Shown here piece after piece: positions 59,799-62,918 of a stretch of DNA of 64,000 bases; the stretch's first letter is position 1; each line of letters starts with the position of its first letter. Position numbers and translations under genes: made by a program. Origin of the DNA: Amborella trichopoda (lineage: Eukaryota > Streptophyta > Magnoliopsida > Amborellales > Amborellaceae); assembly GCF_000471905.2 (NCBI RefSeq), contig NW_006500065.1, positions 43,419 to 107,418 on the forward strand, in the 5' to 3' direction. The notes beneath the pieces were generated by a model. It worked only from the letters and a program-made list of their open reading frames with translations. It did not search any database and had not been told where the DNA came from.

Positions 59799-60435
59799 GC
59801 GCATGCTCTCTCAAAAAGGCAGGAGCATGTCCTTCAGCTAGTGCAAGTATTGCAAGCAGATTTAATTGAAGTATCCTTTAGATTTAACTGAATACTAGCA
59901 AAATTATGCATGATTAGGTTTGTTCTTAGTAAAAGAGTACTAGTATCATATTTGTTGATGGCACCATATACAAATAGTTCAGTGAAATTTTCTTTCTTTC
60001 ACATGGCACAGATAGTTGTGTAGTTGCCTTTTGGGTTCCTTATTTTTATCCTTTTTGTCATTTTAAAATCTAGTCCTTAATCTTGGGGCTTTTATTGCAG
60101 ACCATGACAGCATCTCACTTCTTGAGGAATTTAAAGCAGACTCTGAACCTATTGTTTCTCAAAGTTGTGAAGTTGCGCTAAGTATGCTCGAGTATGAACA
60201 GTCTGGCAAGTCCTTTGAGGTAATATGCACACATTTATGTTTATTATGTGTGCACTTATTTACATATGTATGTATGTTTGTATGTATACATGTATGTATG
60301 TATGTTGTAAATGCATGAGACTTTCCTTTTGCCCATAAGATATTTTTTACTTGCCATCTCATATGGACTCTTGAATTGGTGCAGTATTTCTTCATGGAAG
60401 CGCCAGAAGTTCATCAGATCATAAATGAAGCTTGA
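15123..60435 (+). CDS. DOHH: Deoxyhypusine hydroxylase, seven exons over 45.3 kb
   Basis: DOHH is a cytosolic di-iron monooxygenase of HEAT-type repeats. It hydroxylates the deoxyhypusine residue of eIF5A to give hypusine, the last step of eIF5A activation. Exons: 15,123-15,279; 15,561-15,694; 37,630-37,865; 37,956-38,094; 52,626-52,752; 60,101-60,219; 60,385-60,435. They sum to 963 bases (320 residues plus TGA). Every intron is GT-AG and the junction phases (1, 0, 2, 0, 1, 0) join without a stop. The four iron-ligand His-Glu pairs are at residues 63-64, 96-97, 221-222 and 254-255, arranged as two similar halves ([12 protein letters not shown] and [24 protein letters not shown] and [12 protein letters not shown]), joined by a plant-type linker (about 145-176). 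Length is normal for plants (just over 310). Introns are 281, 21,935, 90, 14,531, 7,348 and 165 bases; the three long ones are filled with transposons on both strands. The gene looks functional at the protein level; expression is not shown by sequence. Confidence 0.95.
15561..15694 (+). CDS. DOHH: DOHH exon 2 with the first two His-Glu pairs
   Basis: The acceptor is TGCATTCAG|CCACAAG and the donor CATGAG|GTACTT, phase 0. It encodes residues 53-97, with His63-Glu64 and, as its last two codons, His96-Glu97. The downstream intron, 21.9 kb, therefore starts directly after a metal-ligand codon. Confidence 0.95.
15695..15934. other. Start of DOHH intron 2, before Copia-A
   Basis: Unique-looking intron sequence of about 240 bases, T-rich, between the donor of exon 2 and the truncated edge of the Copia-A 5' LTR. 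Confidence 0.5.
15935..16799 (+). mobile_element. Copia-A 5' LTR, truncated at its U3 start
   Basis: From TATGAGAAGGCTTGTGC onward it matches the 3' LTR at 21,902 and continues through a promoter-like CACTATAAATAG near 16,184, CT-rich leader DNA, and GTGACTCGGTGTGGGGTGTA near 16,524. It ends TTTCTTTCA just before the primer-binding site. About 1.06 kb of U3 seen in the 3' LTR is missing here. Confidence 0.85.
16801..16812 (+). other. Primer-binding site of Copia-A (initiator tRNA-Met type)
   Basis: TGATATCAGAGC matches 11 of 12 bases of the plant Copia primer site TGGTATCAGAGC, which pairs with the 3' end of initiator tRNA-Met. It lies two bases after the LTR end. Confidence 0.85.
16870..17758 (+). 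pseudogene. Copia-A gag, frameshifted
   Basis: Structural protein of a Ty1/Copia retrotransposon. The ATG at 16,870 opens a typical Gag N-terminus ([19 protein letters not shown]). The frame shifts between about 17,215 and 17,230. The second frame holds the UBN2-like region and a CCHC zinc knuckle, C-x2-C-x4-H-x4-C, at 17,630-17,671. A TAG at 17,756-17,758 lies at the Gag-protease boundary. It is on the same strand as DOHH, inside intron 2. Confidence 0.85.
17759..20815 (+). pseudogene. Copia-A pol (protease, integrase, RT, RNase H), many breaks
   Basis: The order is that of Ty1/Copia: protease remnant (17,760-17,920); GAG-pre-integrase with an HxNxxxM-like LRHINFKRM near 18,165 and a CxxC pair (CESCVQGK near 18,246); integrase core with [12 protein letters not shown] near 18,390 and [11 protein letters not shown] near 18,520; reverse transcriptase with [20 protein letters not shown] near 19,436, the [18 protein letters not shown] block near 19,576 and a YMDDMLF box near 19,838; RNase H with [18 protein letters not shown] near 20,340 and STMEAEYV near 20,458. 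At least six stops or shifts interrupt it, so the element is dead. Confidence 0.88.
20838..22573 (+). mobile_element. Copia-A 3' LTR (plus-strand arm of an LTR palindrome)
   Basis: It starts TGTTGGGTTTGTGTGGCC right after a purine-rich tract (GGCAAGTAGGAGA) and matches the 5' LTR from 21,902 onward. It stops at about 22,573 (CATCTTTATA), some 225 bases short of the LTR end seen on the 5' side, where it is joined directly to an inverted LTR copy. Full LTR length can be estimated at about 1.96 kb. Confidence 0.85.
22571..23875 (-). mobile_element. Inverted partial LTR (U3) of the Copia-A family
   Basis: Read on the minus strand it begins TGTTGGGTTTGTGTGGCC at 23,875 and follows the Copia-A U3 to the sequence just upstream of its TATA box (AATTTTTCACTATA at 22,571). 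R and U5 are missing. No polypurine tract lies beyond its U3 end, so it was the outer edge of an element or a solo LTR. With 20,838-22,158 it forms inverted arms of about 1.3 kb around a 0.4-kb spacer. Confidence 0.85.
23876..25190. other. Intron 2 filler, unassigned
   Basis: No gene is supported. Two small features: a cluster of ACGTG/CACGTG words near 24,560-24,615 and a GC-rich patch at 24,950-25,030 (CCGCCCAG, GGTCGCCCATGG) preceded by TTTCAAAACATTGGCCGCC, which resembles the terminal region of the hAT elements in intron 4. That link is tentative. Confidence 0.4.
25225..26762 (-). pseudogene. LINE-A ORF2 start: endonuclease, linker and RT N-terminus
   Basis: Reading from 26,762: [11 protein letters not shown] (L1 endonuclease start, usually WNIRGLG) and CLGGDFNTI near 26,330 (the GDFN catalytic box). 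Then the linker with [20 protein letters not shown] near 25,730 and [13 protein letters not shown]. Then RT entry with [15 protein letters not shown] near 25,380 and FITLVPKVE near 25,240, where it ends. Frameshifts and stops occur between 25,830 and 26,330. Confidence 0.8.
27178..28706 (-). pseudogene. LINE-A ORF1 (DUF4283-like gag of plant L1), frameshifted
   Basis: The minus-strand frames 28,706-28,293 and 28,513-27,563 together cover a DUF4283-like region ([18 protein letters not shown] near 28,480, then [20 protein letters not shown] near 28,325) followed by a long proline- and serine-rich tail. No CCHC knuckle is visible. At least two frameshifts separate the parts. It binds LINE RNA in intact relatives. 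Confidence 0.65.
28983..30602 (-). mobile_element. Diverged inverted LTR, Copia-A-related
   Basis: Read on the minus strand from 30,602 it starts TATTGGGTTTTTTGTGCCC and keeps the Copia-A U3 order: AAAGGCCTTATGA, a CCACTGGGAGTATGG-like block, TAATCCATAGACTAAG, and GGGAACTATTGGATCAG. A CT/GA-rich leader-like section lies at 29,270-29,360. LINE-A appears to have inserted at or near its left side. No internal coding region is attached, so it is probably a solo LTR. Confidence 0.6.
30603..31154. other. Intron 2 filler between LTR and LINE-B
   Basis: No gene. Notable only for homopolymer runs (G7 near 30,700, C10 near 30,716, C12 near 31,074). Confidence 0.5.
31155..34265 (+). pseudogene. LINE-B ORF2: RT, zinc-binding RVT region, RNase H
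   Basis: The order is linker (31,160-31,345); RT entry [18 protein letters not shown] near 31,577; [11 protein letters not shown] near 31,705; [15 protein letters not shown] near 31,938; [10 protein letters not shown] near 32,257 (normally YADD, here YADN); a zf-RVT region with [18 protein letters not shown] near 33,436 and [10 protein letters not shown]; and a plant L1 RNase H with [20 protein letters not shown] near 33,871, VEAIALL near 34,001, ESDS near 34,075 and NLVADRLAT near 34,216. Stops and shifts are spread through RT; the final 300 codons are one open frame. The altered YADD box and the stops make it inactive. Confidence 0.85.
31155..34470 (+). mobile_element. L1-type LINE-B, sense, 5'-truncated, poly-A tail
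   Basis: It starts inside the ORF2 linker and runs to a poly-A tract at 34,450-34,470, on the DOHH strand. The linker ([20 protein letters not shown]) is close to that of LINE-A, so both belong to one family. ORF1 and endonuclease are missing, the usual result of incomplete target-primed reverse transcription. I could not find a convincing target duplication. Confidence 0.85.
34476..37629. other. Right part of DOHH intron 2
   Basis: A 3.1-kb stretch without a supported gene. From 34,480 to 35,100 it is CT-rich; 35,490-35,720 looks like the 3' end of a degenerate retroelement or transcript (TGTGGGAGTGCCTTC, then TTCTATTCTATTAAAAAG). Short GGATCTCGATCCC-like words recur at 36,470-36,830. The end of the intron is a normal T-rich tract leading to ATGAAACAG|GCAGCTG. 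Confidence 0.5.
37630..37865 (+). CDS. DOHH: DOHH exon 3 (residues 98-175)
   Basis: The acceptor is GAAACAG|GCAGCTG and the donor TTAAG|GTACAA, phase 2. It encodes [20 protein letters not shown]... and the acidic, serine-rich inter-domain linker ([20 protein letters not shown]). The linker varies between species and has no iron ligand. Confidence 0.95.
37956..38094 (+). CDS. DOHH: DOHH exon 4 with the third His-Glu pair
   Basis: The acceptor is GCATTTAAG|GGAAGTT and the donor CATGAG|GTCTGT, phase 0. It encodes residues 176-222, ending ALLRHE, so His221-Glu222 are the last two codons, exactly as in exon 2. The 90-bp intron 3 before it is the only short intron in the middle of the gene. Confidence 0.95.
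38800..38856 (+). mobile_element. SINE/RTE-like 3' tail fragment
   Basis: TGACCCCAAATAGTTGGGAT followed by AAGGCTCAGATGATGATGAT is the common 3' end of plant non-LTR elements with a (GAT)n tail. Related ends lie at 45,870-45,965 (minus) and 46,160-46,356 (plus). The 5' part is not recognisable. Confidence 0.55.
39323..39530. repeat. (TC)n - 136-base gap - (GA)n
   Basis: A pure CT tract (39,323-39,354) leads into 136 undetermined bases (39,361-39,496), and a pure GA tract (39,501-39,530) leads out. The two tracts are reverse complements, so the gap lies in the loop or stem of a potential microsatellite hairpin. Its true length is unknown. No coding frame across it should be trusted. Confidence 0.9.
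40348..40722 (+). mobile_element. Copia-B 5' LTR (short or internally deleted)
   Basis: It starts TGTTGGGGTTTTGTGGCC, like the Copia-A LTR (TGTTGGGTTTGTGTGGCC), followed by AAAGGCCTTGAAAC. It ends just before a primer site. Three direct repeats of CTACTTGGAT(A/G)AAA lie near 40,501, 40,538 and 40,579. It is far shorter than the Copia-A LTR. Confidence 0.65.
40726..40737 (+). other. Primer-binding site of Copia-B
   Basis: TGGTATCCAAGC matches the initiator tRNA-Met primer site TGGTATCAGAGC at 10 of 12 positions and lies between the LTR and the gag remnant. Confidence 0.65.
40800..42200 (+). pseudogene. Copia-B gag, interrupted by a LINE fragment
   Basis: Weak but ordered Gag similarity: [18 protein letters not shown] near 40,800, [12 protein letters not shown] near 41,015, [18 protein letters not shown] near 41,352 and [11 protein letters not shown] near 41,440. 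The zinc-knuckle region is split at 41,663-42,066 by a 5'-truncated LINE. Many stops are present. It belongs to Ty1/Copia and lies sense in DOHH intron 4. Confidence 0.65.
41663..42066 (+). mobile_element. 5'-truncated LINE fragment with 19-bp TSD inside Copia-B gag
   Basis: The flanks are AAGTGTTCAAATGTGGGAA (41,644-41,662) and AAGTGTTTAAATGTGGGAA (42,067-42,085), 18 of 19 identical. The insert carries the end of an L1 RNase H ([20 protein letters not shown] near 41,698; [14 protein letters not shown] near 41,859) and a plant LINE 3' end (GGGGGCCTTCTCGCCC near 42,033), then poly-A. It is only the last 404 bases of an element. Confidence 0.9.
42201..43880 (+). pseudogene. Copia-B pol remnant (integrase and start of RT)
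   Basis: Protease/GAG-pre-integrase remnants (SLNNGLYEF near 42,513; [15 protein letters not shown] near 42,610), integrase with [17 protein letters not shown] near 42,918 and [13 protein letters not shown] near 43,046, and RT with [20 protein letters not shown] near 43,758. It stops at about 43,880 before the YVDD box. No RNase H or 3' LTR is recognisable. Many stops; dead. Confidence 0.75.
43881..44323. other. Intron 4 filler
   Basis: No gene. A leader-like segment (TGCACCATTGATCTGGGAAATC near 44,090) resembles the one near 57,570 in the LTR-like DNA of intron 5, so it may be a leftover LTR piece. Confidence 0.35.
44333..44725. mobile_element. 393-bp-family MITE, copy 4, inside DOHH intron 4
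   Basis: It is exactly 393 bases, like copy 1, starts GGGAAGAGTTTATATAA and ends CAAACCACACCC. Interior family words are kept in order (GATCATCTTGA, ATGGATATGGAAAAGAAAAG, GGACCATCCATTTTCAAGG, GGGCCATC). Flanks TTTAGTGAG (44,324-44,332) and TTTAATGAA (44,726-44,734) match at seven of nine bases, a decayed target duplication. Confidence 0.8.
45371..45432 (+). repeat. 31-bp tandem repeat, two copies
   Basis: ACATTTACATTCACATTAAT followed by GTTACATTTAC occurs at 45,371 and 45,402 and is almost identical. Confidence 0.85.
45870..45965 (-). mobile_element. SINE/RTE-like 3' tail fragment, minus strand
   Basis: On the minus strand: GTAGCCGACCCAAAATAGTT, GGGAAAAGGCTCTAACGATG, ATGATG. This is the same GAT-tailed 3' end as at 38,800 and 46,310. 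Confidence 0.6.
46160..46356 (+). mobile_element. SINE/RTE-like 3' part with (GAT)n tail
   Basis: It contains GCCGGTCACGCTGGTCCCAA near 46,179, AAAGGAGGGGGGTTGTG, and ends ATAGTTGGGATAAGCTCGGA with a GATGATGATGATGAT tail. The order is that of a widespread plant non-LTR 3' region; whether this is an RTE LINE end or a SINE sharing it cannot be told. Confidence 0.55.
47089..48135 (+). mobile_element. 1,047-bp hAT element carrying repeated BED fingers, TSD CTAATATA
   Basis: A perfect eight-base duplication, CTAATATA, lies at 47,081-47,088 and 48,136-48,143; eight bases is the hAT target length. The ends are inverted relatives (CAACGTTAAAAAAAGCG and, read inward from the right, CATAGTTTCAAAAAGCG). 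Subterminal DNA is GC-rich with GCCTAGGC-type palindromes. The catalytic transposase region is absent, so it depends on another element for movement. Confidence 0.85.
47569..48090 (+). pseudogene. hAT transposase N-terminus: two BED zinc fingers and part of a third
   Basis: The ATG is at 47,569 ([20 protein letters not shown]). BED copy 1 (to about 47,760) has lost the CxxC part by a small deletion and has a TAA at 47,654. BED copy 2 (47,816-48,020) keeps [13 protein letters not shown] and RFKKYL...SCKKVPEAI, with Tyr in place of the usual His. A third start ([13 protein letters not shown], near 48,055) runs into the GC-rich terminus. BED fingers bind transposon ends in hAT transposases. No frame spans the whole region. 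Confidence 0.75.
48144..48420. repeat. A/T-only low-complexity tract
   Basis: About 270 bases of nearly pure TAATATTATTA-type sequence directly to the right of the hAT target duplication. Confidence 0.8.
48725..48817 (+). repeat. 31-bp minisatellite, three copies
   Basis: GGTTGGAGGTGTCTCATCTA plus TCTGTTTTAGG repeats at 48,725, 48,756 and 48,787, inside the end region of the inverted hAT element. Confidence 0.88.
49253..50450 (-). mobile_element. LINE-C, antisense, 5'-truncated, 18-bp TSD
   Basis: The perfect duplication TGCTTGATCTTCAATCTT lies at 49,235-49,252 and 50,451-50,468. On the minus strand the insert has a zf-RVT-like region (50,340-50,060, with a LWSLGRERNAPL-like segment) and an RNase H end ([12 protein letters not shown] and [14 protein letters not shown], 49,786-49,660; [10 protein letters not shown] near 49,580), then a short A-rich tail. 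Stops are present. Confidence 0.85.
50919..52625. other. Right part of DOHH intron 4
   Basis: No gene. A cluster of ACACG/CATGTG-type words lies at 51,090-51,250. The rest is plain T-rich intron leading to TTTTGTAG|GTTGCA. Confidence 0.5.
52626..52752 (+). CDS. DOHH: DOHH exon 5 with the fourth His-Glu pair
   Basis: The acceptor is AATTTTGTAG|GTTGCATATG and the donor ATTGCAG|GTAACT, phase 1. It encodes [20 protein letters not shown]... to [16 protein letters not shown] (residues 223-264) with His254-Glu255. Confidence 0.95.
52753..53594. other. Left part of DOHH intron 5
   Basis: No gene or clear element. A patch near 52,950-53,300 is rich in CA/AC words. Confidence 0.5.
53595..56540 (-). 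mobile_element. hAT element, antisense, right end lost
   Basis: The left terminus CAATGTTCAAGAAAGCGGAG resembles the ends of the intron 4 hAT elements (CATAGTTTCAAAAAGCGC) and is followed by GC-rich CTAGG-type palindromes. The minus strand carries a full-length but broken transposase. The other end is replaced at about 56,540 by an LTR palindrome. Confidence 0.6.
53950..56530 (-). pseudogene. hAT transposase (BED, DUF659, hAT dimerisation), many stops
   Basis: Reading right to left: BED-like finger (56,530-56,370: [13 protein letters not shown], then [12 protein letters not shown], with His and one Cys lost); the DUF659 catalytic region (56,014-55,775: [20 protein letters not shown] and [14 protein letters not shown], the conserved DGWSD block); the C-terminal region typical of hAT dimerisation (54,423-54,217: [20 protein letters not shown]); and an acidic tail (54,090-53,960). 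Several stops and shifts interrupt it, for example near 55,760 and 56,030. It is antisense to DOHH. Confidence 0.8.
56541..57450. mobile_element. 0.9-kb palindrome of Copia-type LTR/leader sequence
   Basis: The left arm (56,541-56,945) and right arm (57,076-57,450) are reverse complements along their whole length, roughly three quarters identical by eye. Shared blocks, outermost first, include GGATCAAGTAAGCAAA, GGTTTGTTGATTAGGTGATAC, CACATGAAGAAATA and a CT-rich CTCTTCTCTTT tract near the turn. A 130-base spacer separates them. The outer end reads ATGTCTTCTACTGGATCAAG at 57,412, like a Copia Gag start, so each arm looks like LTR end plus leader. Confidence 0.7.
56760..56870 (+). repeat. 24-bp minisatellite GTGAACAATACC-GTGAACAGTGCT
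   Basis: Units of 24 bases (GTGAACAATACCGTGAACAG with TGCT) repeat about four times with small changes. The matching right arm of the palindrome (57,140-57,210) has fewer, more diverged units, so the array expanded after the inversion. Confidence 0.8.
57451..58960 (-). mobile_element. Probable diverged minus-strand LTR
   Basis: The block at 58,480-58,540 (CATGATTGGCCCATCAAAGC, CAACCAATAGGCAG) matches the order seen in the inverted LTR at 30,205-30,240 (CATGATTGGGCTACCAAAGT, TGGCCAATAGGCGAG). Leader-like CT-rich DNA is on the left, as expected for that orientation. Boundaries are not defined. Confidence 0.4.
58980..59125 (+). repeat. Two tandem copies of a 73-bp unit
   Basis: GCATGAGTTACATGATGTCT at 58,980 recurs as GCATGAGTTTCATGATGTCT at 59,053 and stays aligned to CTTGGATTTGTTTGGGTGC / CTTGGATTTGTTCGGGTGC. 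Confidence 0.88.
59126..60100. other. Right end of DOHH intron 5
   Basis: Plain intron sequence with a (TG)n(AG)n microsatellite at 59,765-59,798. It ends TTTTATTGCAG|ACCATGAC. Confidence 0.6.
59765..59798. repeat. Compound microsatellite (TG)n(AG)n
   Basis: About eight TG units run directly into about nine AG units. Confidence 0.92.
60101..60219 (+). CDS. DOHH: DOHH exon 6 (residues 265-304)
   Basis: The acceptor is TTATTGCAG|ACCATG and the donor TTTGAG|GTAATA, phase 0. It encodes [20 protein letters not shown] and [20 protein letters not shown], the final HEAT-like repeat, matching [11 protein letters not shown] of the first half. Confidence 0.95.
60220..60384 (+). other. DOHH intron 6 with a TATG-type microsatellite
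   Basis: A 165-base intron, GTAATATG to GGTGCAG. It contains an irregular (TATG)n tract at about 60,264-60,306, which could vary in length between individuals. Confidence 0.85.
60385..60435 (+). CDS. DOHH: DOHH exon 7 (residues 305-320 and stop)
   Basis: The acceptor is TTGGTGCAG|TATTTC. It encodes [16 protein letters not shown] and TGA at 60,433-60,435. The short hydrophobic-acidic C-terminus is typical of plant DOHH. Confidence 0.9.
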   Translation, partial: YFFMEAPEVHQIINEA

Positions 60436-61297
60436 AGTCTCCTAATAAGTTAGCCTTATCACAAATTAACATTTTAAGTTAATAGACTGTTGCTCAATTG
60501 GAAGCTATTGATTTCCCTTTAGGCTTCTAAATTAAGCCCAAGTCTGCACTTTGGAATGAGTGTGAGAAAATCAGGTTTCTGTAATAGGTCGAAAGTTTTA
60601 GGAACTGTACAACTCATTGTTTCTGCAATCTATATGATTTAGTTTGAATGTCCTTTTCTGGCCACGAGTCTCATTCATATGGCTCAGACTATGGTTTTGT
60701 AATTAATTACCCATTGACTGGTGTAGTATTCAAAAACTCGGTGAGCCAACTCGGATTCGTTAGGGTATCCTTGAGTTGGGTAGTCCAACACGGGGATCTT
60801 AAAAAAAAAAGCTTAAAAAAAAAATTCTAAAAAAGAAGAAATTTATTTGTCATTTGTTTTTTATATATATTTTTTATCATTTTGGCAAAGATTGAAAAGT
60901 ATTTTGGCCAAGAATACTTATTATTATTATTGTTTTCCTTGTTTTTGGATTATTTTTAAAATATCTCCCATCACAAATTGATTTTTTAAAATCCACATTT
61001 TTGCAATTTTTTAGACCTTTAGATTACTCAGTTTGGCTAGCGGGTTGAGCCCCGTGGTATGGTCTTGTTTTCGAACACTGGTTTTGTTTGTGTGATTGAA
61101 CAAGTGGCACATGCTCCATACCCTCAGATAACTAGTGAACTTGATATACAGCGGTAGAGAACACCGGCGTGACAGATGGGTCCGAGTATTATTTTAACAG
61201 ATTGTTATCATAATTACTTAAACAAAATGGTTATGTTAAGGTAATAAATTTAAGTCCATGAAACAAGGCGGTCCCTAAAATTAAAGGAAAATAATTT
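60436..61297 (+). other. DOHH 3' UTR and downstream spacer
   Basis: The 3' UTR probably lies in the first 200-400 bases. There is no canonical AATAAA there; AATAGG near 60,583 is the nearest variant. Beyond it the sequence has A-runs (60,799-60,820) and no gene. Confidence 0.35.
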
Positions 61298-61440
61298 GGT
61301 AGGGCTGCAACCCTATTAAAATAAGTAAAGTCTTACTTAATAACTCATTAAAAATTGTAATTCAAGCATTGGAAGATTTTTACATCGGACATTATCATTT
61401 TTATTAAAAAAATTAAGGATGGCAAACTCTAAATCATAGT
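61298..61440 (+). repeat. Dispersed repeat, copy 2 (relative at 6,783)
   Basis: GGTAGGGCTGCAACCCTATT, AAAATAAGTAAAG, AACTCATTAAAAATTG and CAAGCATTGGAAG follow the same order as the copy at 6,783-6,915. Confidence 0.5.
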
Positions 61441-62699
61441 TTATAATTTAACAAATTATCTAGATCTGGATGATTTTTAGAGTTTCAAATTTATTGTCGA
61501 TGTTGAAAATTGATTTTAGAACCATTATAGCGTGCTTCCATACTAAGATTTGAAAGTCTTTTTATTTGCTTTTCAGGCTTTATAGTATCCAAAATTAAAA
61601 GGGATTGTGAGGTTATTATAGGAAGGGCTACCCCTCCCCACAACCGTTTGTTCAGTCACCATGTTACGACTAAACAATGTTTGTCTTTGATTTTTTACTA
61701 ATAGATTGACGTGCGTTGCATCTGTAAATGTAATGAGAAATAGAAGAATGACAAAAATACTACAGAGAAAAAACGAAATTAGTAATACATTTTACTATAA
61801 AATGTGAGCATAGATAAATTAAAATAAAAATAAATAAAAGAATAAAAGAAATCAATAATACAATTTCAATATACTATTCTAATAATAGATGGAGGTTAAA
61901 ACATCCTTATTTCAATATTCCAAAGAATTATATAAAAATATTAGAGTTGTGAGCATTTAGAAATTTGTTGTAGAATACTTTAAATGGAATTATAAACAAA
62001 ATTTAAAATAAAGAAAATTTGCGTAAAATAACCTCAATTTATATTCGAAAGCTCTTATAAAAAGGAATGTCATTAATGAAAGTTTGAAGCATAATAAATT
62101 CAATATTTACAAAATGCAAGATATCTAAAACTGATTTTACATTTGGTCCAACATATTTTATTTAGGACACTTTAAAATTTCAATTTTTCAAAAATTCAAT
62201 AAAATCGGTACCCTTTTTAAAGTGATTAAAAAAATCCTAAAAAAATAAAGCTGGTTTCCTGCTTTTGGTCAAGAAAAATGCAATTAACTTCAAACTGTTA
62301 GAAAACATGAAGAAAGGGGAAAAAAAAAGAGAATGGTATTAGTCATAGAGATTATTGGGAATATGAAATTTATAGATTAAAAATTAGTATGCCAGTTTGG
62401 AATAGTTATAAAATTTATAATAAAATATTTAAAATCATAATTTTTTTGAGAATCATGAAAATTCACAATTAATTTTTTAATGAAATGAAAATATTTAATT
62501 ACAAAGAGAAATGCAATGATAAAATCTATTGGAAAAGTATAAAAAATGTTATTTGGAATGAACTTTTATGCATTTAATTTTTTTTAAAAATTAGTTTCAT
62601 ATAATTTCTAAAGTATTAAAATAGTAAAAATTAGAAATAATTTGGTAGTAAAAAAAATATTGGAATAAAATATAGTTTTCTTTTATCTATTTTTGTGAA
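61441..62699. other. AT-rich spacer
   Basis: No gene. A short GC-richer patch at 61,620-61,720 includes GACGTGCGTTGCATC. The rest is A/T runs. Confidence 0.5.
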
Positions 62700-62918
62700 G
62701 AGATTAACAAGGCATATACGTGGTAAACTAGTATCTCATTTATAGGGATTACTCTGGTTTATCAGAGATATATAAAGTTACAATTCTTGCCATTCAGGAA
62801 ATAAATCTTATTACAACTGTAATCCCACAAAATAATAAACTCAATATAGGAAGCTATAGGAAACTCAATATCTTGTAATCCACAAGATAAGAAGATTAAT
62901 ATCTTGCATCTATCAACA
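62700..62918 (-). mobile_element. Copia-C 3' LTR, minus strand
   Basis: Read on the minus strand it begins TGTTGATAGATGCAAGATA at 62,918 directly after a polypurine tract (CTTGAGGGGGAG, 62,919-62,930), the standard junction in one large group of plant Copia elements. A TATA-like word lies near 62,768. The left boundary is approximate. Confidence 0.7.

Noticed and set aside
61020-61075. A tRNA-derived SINE from TGGCTAGCGGG (A-box-like) and TTCGAACAC (B-box-like)
   Set aside because: The A box needs a gap to fit, no target duplication or tail is visible, and no tRNA fold could be made.
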